From: Rhodoferax_B sp049316285
GTDB taxonomy: Bacteria > Pseudomonadota > Gammaproteobacteria > Burkholderiales > Burkholderiaceae_C
DNA length: 64,000 nt
NCBI RefSeq assembly: GCF_049316285.1
Contig: NZ_JBMOXA010000002.1
Span: 1 to 64,000 of the forward strand
Reading direction: 5' to 3'
The notes beneath the pieces were generated by a model, which saw only the letters and a list, made by a program, of their open reading frames with translations, was not told where the DNA came from and did not search any database. How positions within the stretch are numbered: the stretch's first letter is position 1; each line of letters starts with the position of its first letter. Positions 26,270-35,120 of this stretch are shown here, piece by piece. A program made the position numbers and the translations under genes.

Positions 26270-27088
26270 TCAGTACAGACCGGCAACCTTTTCTTCGCTG
26301 GCCTCAGCCTGCGGCTTGATCGGGGTCATCACCGGTATGGTACGTGGCACCACAAACGGCGTGGCGCGGCCACCCACGACTTGCAGCAGGCGTTGGTGTT
26401 CTGCCAAAACCTTGTTGGCATAACCACCGTCGTCCGTCAGGTTGGCTGCACCCACGTAGTAGCGAAGACCGCCTTCGACGGAGCCGGCGCGGGCAATGCA
26501 CTCCTGCAGCACCTTGACGCCTACCCGCAGGTTGGTCAGGGGGTCAAAGGCAGCAAACTGGCCACCGAAGTTTTCGTATTTGTCGGTGTGCACCTTGGTC
26601 ATGACCTGCATCAGGCCTTGCGCACCCACGGGGCTCTGCGCGAACGGGTTAAAGCCCGATTCAATGGCCATCACCGCCAGGATCAAGGTCGGGTCGAGTT
26701 TCACGGAGCGGCCGATTTCATAAGCTTCGGACACCAGGGCACTCACGGGCTCAGGGGCCACGCGGTACTTTTTGCTGAGCCAGTAGGCTACAGCCGCCTG
26801 CTGTTTGGGCAGGTCCTTGGGATTCGACGCCGTGGCGCGGTCGACGGCATCGTTTTCGACTTGCACGCCTTGCATGCCCATCACTTCGATGCGACGCTCT
26901 TGCAGCCAGCTCATCAGCTGTGCTTCGCCAACTTCACGCAGATCAGGGCGCGCCGTCACGGTGATGGCAGCAAACGCCACCACCAAGCCGAGTAGGGCGA
27001 ATCCATTGTGGGTAATTTCAAAAAAGCCTTGGAGGATGTCGGACGCAAAGGTCCGGACTCCCTGGCTCAACTTCTGCAATGCAGTCAT
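26270..27088 (-). CDS. Lytic transglycosylase, membrane-anchored SLT family
   Basis: 272-residue predicted peptidoglycan lytic transglycosylase. One membrane span (about residues 31-47) anchors a periplasmic SLT domain with AVMAIESGFNPFAQSPVGAQGLMQVM (catalytic Glu142) and GLRYYVGAAN. The start at 27088 is supported by AGGAG six bases upstream; longer in-frame starts at 27100 and 27157 lack this. Unlike the exported enzyme at 4468, it keeps its N-terminal anchor. It is the last gene before the long non-coding interval. Confidence 0.88.
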   Translation of the reverse strand: MTALQKLSQGVRTFASDILQGFFEITHNGFALLGLVVAFAAITVTARPDLREVGEAQLMSWLQERRIEVMGMQGVQVENDAVDRATASNPKDLPKQQAAVAYWLSKKYRVAPEPVSALVSEAYEIGRSVKLDPTLILAVMAIESGFNPFAQSPVGAQGLMQVMTKVHTDKYENFGGQFAAFDPLTNLRVGVKVLQECIARAGSVEGGLRYYVGAANLTDDGGYANKVLAEHQRLLQVVGGRATPFVVPRTIPVMTPIKPQAEASEEKVAGLY

Positions 27089-27347
27089 AACACTCCTCAT
27101 CTCGCGTGGGCGAATGACGACGGGGACGGAATTCTTCAGTCTGGTCGTCTTGGCCACGCCGATTGGTTTGGGGCGCCCTCAGAAATCGTGCTGTGCCTTC
27201 GTTCTGGGCAGCGATTTGAATTGGCCGGGGTTGGCCAGAGGCGTCGATCTTCACTGGCTTTCCAGGAACGGGCGGATTCTATGGGGTGTTTAAATACACG
27301 GTCAAGAATATGGATTATTATTTTTATGTTTAAAAAAGAATTAAGAG

Positions 27348-27370
27348 GTGTTTTTTCCGTGAAAAAACAC
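27348..27370. repeat. Perfect 10-bp inverted repeat
   Basis: GTGTTTTTTC and GAAAAAACAC around a CGT spacer. It could be a hairpin or a protein site. A terminator is less likely, as no T run follows on either strand outside the stem. Confidence 0.6.
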
Positions 27371-27511
27371 GCTCTTTGGTGTAGCCCGATGGGCTTGCCG
27401 ATTTAAATGGTGCACAGGATGCGCATGTGTACGTGCGTGTTGCCGCTAGCAAAAATGCAGCAAACGGTATGGGGCTGAGGACTACTGGATATTTCTACAG
27501 ATATTTTTATT

Positions 27512-27537
27512 GCAAATGTAACTTTACGTACATTTGC
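27512..27537. repeat. Perfect 9-bp inverted repeat, operator-like
   Basis: GCAAATGTA and TACATTTGC with an 8-base spacer, 26 bp overall. The size and spacing suit a dimeric regulator. The half-site TACATTTG recurs at 27674-27681, across the -35 element of the candidate promoter. Confidence 0.6.
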
Positions 27538-27558
27538 CGCTGCGTCCATGTGCCTGCC

Positions 27559-27574
27559 CCATCCATTGGGATGG
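27559..27574. repeat. 6-bp inverted repeat
   Basis: CCATCC and GGATGG around ATTG. Short, so chance is possible; reported because it lies between two longer perfect repeats. Confidence 0.4.
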
Positions 27575-27641
27575 TTTGTTTGGCGAAAAATTTGCGATCA
27601 TTCGGCGGTGAAGCCATGCATCTGCCTTGTCAATCCAAGCG

Positions 27642-27661
27642 TGCCAATGACGGCATTGGCA
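27642..27661. repeat. Perfect 8-bp inverted repeat upstream of the candidate promoter
   Basis: TGCCAATG and CATTGGCA around ACGG, 20 bp overall, ending 18 bases before the -35 element. Position and symmetry suit an activator or repressor site. Confidence 0.5.
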
Positions 27662-27678
27662 ACGATTGAAAAGTACAT

Positions 27679-27707
27679 TTGAATTCACCCGGTGTATTGA
27701 TTAGAGT
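27679..27707 (+). promoter_or_regulatory. Candidate sigma-70 promoter
   Basis: TTGAAT (27679-27684), 17-base spacer, TAGAGT (27702-27707). Transcription would start near 27714, at the beginning of the structured RNA. Both hexamers are one or two bases off consensus, so this is a plausible but unproven call. Confidence 0.45.
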
Positions 27708-27713
27708 GAAGAC

Positions 27714-27926
27714 GTCTGCAGCAGCAGGCATCAACCGGTAGGAGCCAGTTGTCATCTGACACTCAGCGACGATGACGCGAAGCAGCCCCGGTCTCCTATG
27801 GAGGCAATCTATTGCCTCCGCCGCAACGAGGGACATCACTCTCCCTGTTGCGAACCCAGGTGACACGGACATTAGTTCAGTCGCCAAGCCCGGACGGCAG
27901 GTGTTACACCAGCCGGCCGGGCTTTT
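27714..27926 (+). ncRNA. Candidate structured RNA (sRNA or cis-regulatory leader), family not recognised
   Basis: About 213 bases with a succession of stems: TAGGAG/CTCCTA (27739-27744 with 27793-27798) enclosing GTCATC/GATGAC (27751-27756 with 27771-27776); GGAGGCAA/TTGCCTCC with loop TCTA (27800-27819); CGCAAC-AGGGA / TCCCT-GTTGCG (27822-27852, one bulged G); then a terminator. I compared it by eye with common riboswitch consensus blocks (TPP, FMN, cobalamin, glycine, SAM, GEMM, yybP-ykoY), 6S RNA and tmRNA and saw no match. It may be a stand-alone sRNA or an attenuating leader of the DUF748 gene 111 bases downstream. Confidence 0.55.
27886..27926 (+). terminator. Strong intrinsic terminator of the structured RNA
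   Basis: AAGCCCGG (27886-27893), CGGC (27895-27898) and GGTG (27900-27903) pair with CACC (27907-27910), GCCG (27912-27915) and CCGGGCTT (27917-27924) around a TTA loop, with single mismatches between blocks. TTTT ends the tract. It lies upstream of, not after, an annotated gene on this strand. Confidence 0.8.
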
Positions 27927-28036
27927 ACATTTTCGGGTCGTTGTTTGACGCGCCAAAGTGGCTATTTCCTAACGAAACGCCATGGCTTGCGGACGTGTGC
28001 TTTATGCTTGTCCACAGCATAAAAACAATCGACTCT

Positions 28037-31000
28037 ATGAAACTCGTAAACGCTCAAAACCGCCCGTGGCTGCGTCGCCTTTTATGGGCTTTATTGGCCT
28101 TCGTCGTGCTGCTGGTGGTGGGTTGGCTGGCGGTGCCACCGATTCTGAAGAGCCAGGCGCAGCGTATTGGCAGCGAGCAACTCGGGCGCGCGCTGAGCAT
28201 AGGCAGCGTCGACTTCAAGCCGTGGTCGCTGGAGTTGGCCCTGGGTGACATTGCGATTGCGGGGGCCGTCGCTGGTGCGCCGCCCCAGGTCGAAATCAAA
28301 CGCCTCTATATAGATGCATCCTTGCAATCACTGGTGCGCCTGGCGCCGGTGGTGCGCGCGGTGGCGGTGGACGAGCCGAAAATTCGGGTCACGCGCCTTG
28401 CCGATGGCGGGTATGACTTTGACGATGTGCTGGCGCGCTTGACGGCACCGTCCGACAAACCCTCTGGCAAACCGCTGCAGTTTGCGGTCTACAACGTCGA
28501 AGTCAAAGGCGGTAGCTTGGACTTTGATGACCAACCCGTGGGCAAGGCGCACACGGTGCGCGACTTGCAGTTGGGCTTGCCATTCTTGAGCAACTTTGAC
28601 TCCCGGCTGGAGGTGAAGGTCTTGCCGCATCTGTCGCTGCTGTTCAACGGCAGCAAGTTCGAGACAACGGCTGAATCCACGCCATTTGCCGACTCGCGCA
28701 AGACCGATGCAAAGCTGCAATTGAGCAACTTTGATTTGGCGCCTTATCTGGGTTATCTACCGAAAGACCTGCCGCTGAAGCTACAGGCAGGTGTGGTGCA
28801 GGCCAAGCTGCAGCTGCATTTTGAGCAACTGCCTGCGGCTAGTCTGAAGCTGACCGGTGAGCTGGAGGCGCAGAACTTCAAGGTCAACGACATACAAGGG
28901 CGACAGGCGCTTGCTTTTGACGGTGTGAAAGTGGTGCTCGACGAGGTCCGCCCGCTGGAGAAGCTGGTGAAGCTGGCGTCGATTGAAGTCACAGCGCCCG
29001 AGTTGGAGCTGGTGCGTGATGCCAAAGGTGAGATCAATCTGCTGGAGGGCTCGAGCTCCCCGGACGCAGCGCACTCTGGCCAGTCAGCCAAAAAAGCCCA
29101 GAAGACTCCTGAAAAAGGAGCTGCCTCCGCAGCATCCAAGGCCGCCAGTGCCGCAAAAGATGCCAATCCTCAGCTCTCTCCTGCGCCTGGTGAAGCCACC
29201 GCAGAATGGCGTGTTGCCTTGGCCAAAGCCAGTGTCAAAGACGGCCAGATGCGCTGGGAAGACCATAGCGCCAGCCTGCGTGGTGGTGTGGTTAAACACT
29301 TGGCACACGATGTGGCGCTGGATGTATCTGCCGTGACCTGGCCGGTCGCCAACCCGGTGGCCTTCAGCGGGACGGCTTCGGTCGAAGCGGTGGGCGAGCG
29401 CCCAAGTCAGGGCCAGACAGCGGCGCCTGCCGCGCGAAGACTTGCGGGTGTGCCCGCGCCAGTGGCCAAGGGGCCGATCACGTTCGAAGGCACGGCCACC
29501 GACAAAATGGCCAAAGTCAACGTCAAGCTCAGCGCTTTGCCTCTGGCGCTAGGCGCGCGTTATGTGGATGTATTCGTCGTGCCTGCGGTTTCAGGGCAAC
29601 TCAGCGCTGACCTGGATGTGGCCTGGGATGCGCCCAGCCGGCTGCAGATCCATGCGCGTCAGATGCAGTTGGACCAACTGAGCCTGGTCGACACTTCTGC
29701 GGCTTCCGGTAAAGGGACGCGCACGGCGGGCAAGAAGGGGGCGTTGGCGAATGAATTGGCGAGTGTGCAGACTTTGCTGATCACCAACGCCTCGATTGGC
29801 GTCGACACCCACAAGGTGAGCATTGAACGGGTGGCCGTGAACACGCCGCGTGCACGTGTCGAGCGTGCGGCCGACCAAACCTGGATGTTCGAGCACTGGA
29901 TGCGCGCGACCCAGGGCAGCTTCAAAGACAACGCACCCATGGCCGCCGCCGTGGTGGAGGCGGTGACGGAGGTGGCGGAATCCGGGGCCGCACGCTGGGC
30001 TGTGAATGTGGACAGCCTTCTGGTGGAAGGCGGGGCAGTGGCTTTTGTCGACAATGGGGCCAGCCAGCCGGTGCAGGTCGACCTGTCGGAAATCAAGGCC
30101 GATGCCAAAAGCTTTGTTCTGGGCGGCAAAAAACCATCGCCGGTGACGCTGTCGCTGAAAGTGCGTGCTGGCAATACCGAGCCGGGCCGGTTGCTGTTTC
30201 AAGGTGCGGCGGGAACCGAACCCTTGAGCGTCAAAGGGCAGGTCGACATGGCGCACCTGCCGTTGCAGGTGGCTGACCCGTATGTCGCGCACCTGATGAA
30301 TGTTCGCTTCGTGCGTGCTGACACCAGTTTCAAGGGCCAGGTCGATGTCTCGATGGCGCGGGACGGGCTCGCGGCCAAAGTCGGCGGCAACCTGACGGTG
30401 GAAGACTTCCGCGCCAACGGTACAACGCAGGTGACCACGCCTGCGGCCCCCAGCGCGGCCGCCGCCGAGTCGCCCCAATTGGCCGCCGCCGTGGCTTCCA
30501 GCAACGCCCGCCGCGGGCGTGAACTGCTGAGCTGGAAGGTCTTGAATCTACGCGGCGTCGACGTGGCCTTGAGCCCCGGCAAGGCGCCGGTGGCGGTTGT
30601 CAAGGAAACCGCGCTGGACGATTTTTATGCACGCATCATCCTGAACGAAAACGGCCGTTTGAACTTGCAGGATCTGGTGAAATCATCCGAGGCCGATGCC
30701 GCAGCCACCTCGGCTGCGCCAGCCACAGCGGCGGCCAAGCCAGCGACCGCAGCGGCTTCGACACCGGTTGTGGCCAAAGCCCCGCATCCGCTGGACCCGG
30801 TCATCAACTTCGGCCCCATCACCCTGGTCAATGGCCGGGTGGCGTTCTCCGACTTCTTCATCAAGCCCAATTACTCTGCTGATCTGAGTGAACTGGCCGG
30901 CAAGCTCAGCGCTTTCTCATCGGTGCCGGTGCAGGGCATGCCGCAACTGGCCGATCTTGAATTGCGTGGCAAGGCCGAAGGCACGGCCTCGCTGGACATA

Positions 31001-32041
31001 CAGGGCAAACTCAACCCGCTGGCCAAGCCGCTGGCACTGGATATCAACGCCAAGGTCAAAGATCTGGAGCTGCCGCCGCTGTCGCCATACTCTATTAAGT
31101 ATGTGGGCCATGGCATAGAGCGCGGCAAACTCTCGGTGGACGTGCACTACAACATCAAGCCCGACGGTTTGCTCACCGCTGAAAACAGCATCGTGCTCAA
31201 TCAGTTGACCTTTGGCGAAGCCGTGCCCGGGGCGCCGACCAGCCTGCCGGTGAAGCTGGCGACGGCTTTGCTGTCCGATTCCAACGGTGTGATCGACTTG
31301 AACCTGCCCATCAGCGGCTCGCTCAACGACCCGCAGTTCAGCATCGTGCCCATCATCTTCAAGATCCTGGGCAACATCATTGTCAAAGCCGTCGCCGCGC
31401 CGTTCAGCGCCTTGGGCAAAGCTTTCAGCGGTGGCAGCGGCAGCGACGAACTGAGCACCGTGGTGTTCACGGCTGGTAGCGATGACCTGACGCCTGCGGC
31501 CGAAGAAAACCTGAACAAGGTGGTCAAGGCGCTGGAAAGCAAACCCGCACTGAAGCTCACCGTGGTGGGCGAGGCCAGCGAAGCCGTCGAACTGGAATCC
31601 TATAAACGCGAGCGCCTGTTGCGCCGCATGCGCGCCGAGAAGCGCCGTGCGGGCATGGCCGACGCTAACGCGTCGGGTTCCGGTGCGGCGGCCAGCACGC
31701 CCGGAGGTCGCGCAGACGCCTCAGACATCCAGATCAGCGATGCCGAGTACCCCGAGCTGGTCAAGGCGCTCTACAAACGTGCCGACTTCCCCAAGCCGCG
31801 CAATGCCATTGGCCTGGCCAAAGACCTGCCGGTGCCCGAAATGGAAGCGTTGCTGCTGGCCAATATGCGTATTCCCGATCAGGCCATGCACGAACTCGCC
31901 ACGCAGCGCGGTGTCGCCGTGCGCGACTATCTGGCGGCGCAGAAGCTGTCCACCGATAGGCTGTTTCTGGGGGCACCCAAGCTTGTCAAAGCGGATGAAA
32001 AGTGGACACCCCGGGCGAACCTGTCGCTGGCTGCGCCCTGA
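28037..32041 (+). CDS. DUF748 family, AsmA-like envelope protein
   Basis: 1334-residue protein of the DUF748 family, whose members are predicted inner-membrane-anchored periplasmic proteins related to AsmA/YhdP; the biochemical role is not settled, though transport of lipids or envelope homeostasis has been proposed for the wider group. One membrane span (about residues 15-33: LLWALLAFVVLLVVGWLAV) is followed by repeated beta-rich domains. Ala/Lys-rich low-complexity linkers occur near residues 345-385, 795-835 and 885-925. The C-terminal part has VVFTAGSDDLTPAAEENLNKV, reminiscent of OmpA-type domains but not a clear match. ATG at 28037 chosen because it places the membrane anchor at the N-terminus. 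Confidence 0.85.
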   Translation: MKLVNAQNRPWLRRLLWALLAFVVLLVVGWLAVPPILKSQAQRIGSEQLGRALSIGSVDFKPWSLELALGDIAIAGAVAGAPPQVEIKRLYIDASLQSLVRLAPVVRAVAVDEPKIRVTRLADGGYDFDDVLARLTAPSDKPSGKPLQFAVYNVEVKGGSLDFDDQPVGKAHTVRDLQLGLPFLSNFDSRLEVKVLPHLSLLFNGSKFETTAESTPFADSRKTDAKLQLSNFDLAPYLGYLPKDLPLKLQAGVVQAKLQLHFEQLPAASLKLTGELEAQNFKVNDIQGRQALAFDGVKVVLDEVRPLEKLVKLASIEVTAPELELVRDAKGEINLLEGSSSPDAAHSGQSAKKAQKTPEKGAASAASKAASAAKDANPQLSPAPGEATAEWRVALAKASVKDGQMRWEDHSASLRGGVVKHLAHDVALDVSAVTWPVANPVAFSGTASVEAVGERPSQGQTAAPAARRLAGVPAPVAKGPITFEGTATDKMAKVNVKLSALPLALGARYVDVFVVPAVSGQLSADLDVAWDAPSRLQIHARQMQLDQLSLVDTSAASGKGTRTAGKKGALANELASVQTLLITNASIGVDTHKVSIERVAVNTPRARVERAADQTWMFEHWMRATQGSFKDNAPMAAAVVEAVTEVAESGAARWAVNVDSLLVEGGAVAFVDNGASQPVQVDLSEIKADAKSFVLGGKKPSPVTLSLKVRAGNTEPGRLLFQGAAGTEPLSVKGQVDMAHLPLQVADPYVAHLMNVRFVRADTSFKGQVDVSMARDGLAAKVGGNLTVEDFRANGTTQVTTPAAPSAAAAESPQLAAAVASSNARRGRELLSWKVLNLRGVDVALSPGKAPVAVVKETALDDFYARIILNENGRLNLQDLVKSSEADAAATSAAPATAAAKPATAAASTPVVAKAPHPLDPVINFGPITLVNGRVAFSDFFIKPNYSADLSELAGKLSAFSSVPVQGMPQLADLELRGKAEGTASLDIQGKLNPLAKPLALDINAKVKDLELPPLSPYSIKYVGHGIERGKLSVDVHYNIKPDGLLTAENSIVLNQLTFGEAVPGAPTSLPVKLATALLSDSNGVIDLNLPISGSLNDPQFSIVPIIFKILGNIIVKAVAAPFSALGKAFSGGSGSDELSTVVFTAGSDDLTPAAEENLNKVVKALESKPALKLTVVGEASEAVELESYKRERLLRRMRAEKRRAGMADANASGSGAAASTPGGRADASDIQISDAEYPELVKALYKRADFPKPRNAIGLAKDLPVPEMEALLLANMRIPDQAMHELATQRGVAVRDYLAAQKLSTDRLFLGAPKLVKADEKWTPRANLSLAAP

Positions 32042-32063
32042 TGTACAGTAGCTGCTGCTCGCT

Positions 32064-32099
32064 GATGGTGCACCTGCGGCAGGTTGCCGCTGCACCATC
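32064..32099. terminator. Long stable hairpin downstream of the DUF748 gene
   Basis: GATGGTGCA pairs with TGCACCATC (32064-32072 with 32091-32099), then GCGGC with GCCGC (32076-32080 with 32086-32090), with a 3-base bulge. No T run follows on the plus strand, so it may be a Rho-independent-like weak terminator or a 3'-end stabiliser; type is uncertain. Confidence 0.5.
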
Positions 32100-32285
32100 C
32101 AAGGGGATTTGAATCAGCCCCGCGAAAAAACAGCGAAAATAGCGCGCTTGCCCCCACCTGTATGCCATGTCGTCAGGAACGGGCTGATGGTCCAAGGTGG
32201 CCATCCGCGTTATTCATGATGGATTCCCTTTTTTGATGCCTGCGCGCCTGCCCCATTGAGCGGGCGCTCTCCAACGATTGATTGC

Positions 32286-35120
32286 ATGTTCGGTTTTTCC
32301 GCCTCCAAATCCACGCCCGCCAACAGCCCCGAGAGCCAAACTGCTGTGACCACTCCCACTAAATCCCAAGAGCCGCACCCACTGGACGCCTTGACCGGTG
32401 GTGCTTTCTCCGCCCAAACGGCTGGCGAGCGCGCACAGCGCATCCGCGACTGGTTGCTCACCAACCCCACGCCCGAGCAGATCCAGCAGGTTTTTCAGGA
32501 CCTCAGCGGGCGCGACCGTGGCGCGGCCAAGCCCTTGCGCGAAAAACTCGACGAACTCAAGCGTGCCAAGGGCCAGGAAGGCCTGGCCGCGGATTGGGCG
32601 CGCAAGGCCACCACGCTGCTGGAGCTACCGCGCCTGAACGTGGCCGATGCCATGGCCTGGCAGCGTGATGCCGCCAAGGCTGGCGCGCCGCTGAGCAAGG
32701 AGCCACTCGCCACACTCAAGGTACAACTGGCCGACCGCATCAAGGGCATTGAAGACCTGCAACACCGCGTGCAGGTGCAACGTGAAGCCGCCGTGTTGAT
32801 GGCCCAGCGCATCGAGGTGTTGTCGACCAAGCCTTGGCGCGATGCCCAGGCCGCGCTCGAACTGCTGGGCGCGGATGTGGCGCATTGGCAGGAACAAGCC
32901 GCTTCGCTCGCCGCAGATGGTAACTGGAGCAGCGTAGACAACAAGTTCCCCACCATGCTCGATGCCTCGAAGTCGCAGCTATTGGTGGTGTGGGATGCGT
33001 TCCAGGCCGCGATTGCGCAGACCGTGACCGCTGCCGACGACGCTGCTGCACCCTTGCCGCAAGTGGCGATGTGGGCCGACGAGCTGCGTGCCGCGCGTGG
33101 CCTGCCCACCGAAGCCGAGGCCCGTGCCAAGGCGGCGCAGCCGGCGCAGGCTGCGCGTGCGCCGGTAGACCCGGCTGCGCGCGAAGCCGCCAACAAGGCG
33201 GTGCAGGACGCGCTGGCCAAGGTGGAACAGGAAGTCAAAGAAGGCCACGGCAAGGCCAGCGCCGGGGCCGCCGCGTCCTTGCGCAATGCACTGAAAGAGC
33301 ACAGCCGTCTGGTGGACGACAAACTCAGCACCGCGGCCCAAACTGCACTTGCGGCGGCCGGCGAACTCGAAGGCTGGCAACGCTGGCGCGCAGACCAACT
33401 GCGCGAAGAACTGCTGATCAAGGCCGAGGGCTTGCTCAAGCGCCCTGAAGGCCATGCCCTGGGTGGCCGCAAGATGCAGGACACCCTGCGCCAGATGCGT
33501 GAGCAGTGGAAACAAACCGACCAGGGCGGCGTGCCCAACCACGCCCTCTGGAAGCGCTTTGACGAAGCCTGCAACCAAGCCCACAAAGTGGTTGAAGCCT
33601 GGCTGGAAAAGGTCAAGGCCGAGTCCGCCGAACACAAGGCGCAGCGCCTGGCGCTGATCGAAGAAGTGCAGGCCTGGGCCGCCGACAACACCACCGCCAA
33701 GGATGGTGACTGGAAGGGCTTCAACCGCGTGTTGCACCAGTTCAGCGAACGCTGGCGCAATGCCGGACATCTGGGCGAGAAGGCGTTTGCTGAAATGCAA
33801 ACGCAGTGGAAACAAGCCATCAGCCAAGCGGCTGCGCCGCTCGAAGCCGTTCAGAAGCAAAGCGTGGAACGCCGCCAGGCCATGATCGAAGAGGCCAAGC
33901 TGCTGGGCGCCGCGCCTATGCTGCGCATCGACGCCGTCAAGGCGCTGCAACACCGCTGGCAGGCCGAAGCACAAGGCGTGCCCATGGAGCGTAAACACGA
34001 ACAAAAGCTGTGGGATGCTTTCCGCAAGCCTATAGACGACGCGTTTAACCGCAAGACCCAGGAGCGCGAAAAAGCCGCCAGCGCCATGAGCGAACACGAC
34101 CGCGTGGTGCTCGAAGCCGCCAAGGCTCTGGAAGCGGCCAACGCCACCGGCGACGCGGCCAAGATCCGCACCGCCATGGCCAGCCTGGAAGCCGCGCTGC
34201 GTGGCCAGGCCCAAGCCCAGGCGGCGGCACAAGCCGACAAGGCCGATGCCGAAGCGCAAGCGTCGGCCCAGGCCGAAGCGAAGGCCGCGGCCCCCGTGGC
34301 GGATGCAGCCGAAGCCTCTGAGGAAAATGCCGCAGCTGCGCCCGCCGAATCTGCGCAAGCTGCTACTGAAAACGCAGCAGAAGCAGCAGAGGCAGCACCG
34401 GCCGAAGCCCCCAAGACGGTGGCCCGCAAGCCCGTGGTGGCCATGCGCGGCGACGACCGTCCCGGCATGAAGAAGGCCGAACCCGCGCCCGCTGGCCGTG
34501 GTGGCAAATTTGGCGAGCGTAAAGACGGCCCACGTGGTGCAACACGTCCTGGCGAAAACAAGTTCGAGCCGCGCCGTGATGGACGCGACGGACGTGATAC
34601 ACGCCCAGCACGTGATGGTGGCCGCTTCGGTGACCGCCCGGCGTTCGAAGACCGCGGCCCACGCCTGGGCGACGCCGCTTTCCGCGCGCAGCGCGAAGCG
34701 GTTGAGCATGCACAACTGGCATTGAAGAAGCTGGCCGCGCAAGCCCACGGTGAAGCCTTGACGCAACTGCTGACCGCCTGGGAAAAGCGCGATGCGGCGC
34801 TGGTGCCTAGCGTGCAAGAACTTGGCTCGCGTATGACCCCCGCCACGCGCCAGGCCTGGAGCCAGGCGCTGGGCCAAACGGCACCCAAGGGTGATGCCGC
34901 CCAATCGCTGTTACGTCTGGAAATGGCCGCTGAAGTCCCCACGCCGGCCGAGCACCTGTCTGAACGCCGCATGCTGCAACTGCAAATGCTCACGCGCCGC
35001 AACGACCCGGCACCGGCGCAAACCTGGGGGCAAGACGCCGCCAACGTGCTGGCGGGCGCTGCCGATGACGCGGCTGCGCGTCGTTTGCAGAACGCGCTGA
35101 AAGTGCTGCTGCGCAAGTGA
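32286..35120 (+). CDS. DUF349 domain-containing protein
   Basis: 944-residue, probably cytoplasmic, strongly helical and Ala-rich protein with several DUF349 units. Typical pieces are LREKLDELKRAKGQEGLAADWARKA near residue 90 and the repeated pattern of W-K-x-F...W...A-G (e.g. WKGFNRVLHQFSERWRNAGHL and WDAFRKPIDDAFNRK around residues 475-600). A disordered Ala/Glu-rich segment (about 640-710) leads into a basic Arg/Gly/Asp-rich segment (about 725-795), then a final helical domain. Function is unknown for the family. ATG at 32286; the upstream in-frame start would be non-ATG. Overlaps the next gene by four bases (GTGA). Confidence 0.85.
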   Translation: MFGFSASKSTPANSPESQTAVTTPTKSQEPHPLDALTGGAFSAQTAGERAQRIRDWLLTNPTPEQIQQVFQDLSGRDRGAAKPLREKLDELKRAKGQEGLAADWARKATTLLELPRLNVADAMAWQRDAAKAGAPLSKEPLATLKVQLADRIKGIEDLQHRVQVQREAAVLMAQRIEVLSTKPWRDAQAALELLGADVAHWQEQAASLAADGNWSSVDNKFPTMLDASKSQLLVVWDAFQAAIAQTVTAADDAAAPLPQVAMWADELRAARGLPTEAEARAKAAQPAQAARAPVDPAAREAANKAVQDALAKVEQEVKEGHGKASAGAAASLRNALKEHSRLVDDKLSTAAQTALAAAGELEGWQRWRADQLREELLIKAEGLLKRPEGHALGGRKMQDTLRQMREQWKQTDQGGVPNHALWKRFDEACNQAHKVVEAWLEKVKAESAEHKAQRLALIEEVQAWAADNTTAKDGDWKGFNRVLHQFSERWRNAGHLGEKAFAEMQTQWKQAISQAAAPLEAVQKQSVERRQAMIEEAKLLGAAPMLRIDAVKALQHRWQAEAQGVPMERKHEQKLWDAFRKPIDDAFNRKTQEREKAASAMSEHDRVVLEAAKALEAANATGDAAKIRTAMASLEAALRGQAQAQAAAQADKADAEAQASAQAEAKAAAPVADAAEASEENAAAAPAESAQAATENAAEAAEAAPAEAPKTVARKPVVAMRGDDRPGMKKAEPAPAGRGGKFGERKDGPRGATRPGENKFEPRRDGRDGRDTRPARDGGRFGDRPAFEDRGPRLGDAAFRAQREAVEHAQLALKKLAAQAHGEALTQLLTAWEKRDAALVPSVQELGSRMTPATRQAWSQALGQTAPKGDAAQSLLRLEMAAEVPTPAEHLSERRMLQLQMLTRRNDPAPAQTWGQDAANVLAGAADDAAARRLQNALKVLLRK

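Larger units (their letters stand above)
27089..28036. other. 948-bp intergenic region without a convincing gene
   Basis: AT-richer than its surroundings, especially 27290-27700. I find no reading frame with family resemblance or a good ribosome-binding site on either strand. About 27089-27340 holds nothing I recognise apart from the upstream signals of the transglycosylase gene. From 27348 on it contains four perfect inverted repeats, a candidate promoter and a multi-hairpin RNA with a terminator, listed separately. 27937-28036 is the short leader before the DUF748 start. Confidence 0.7.

Noticed and set aside
27427..27669. 80-codon open frame in the 27-kb intergenic region
   Set aside because: No ribosome-binding site or family resemblance, and it spans two of the inverted repeats.
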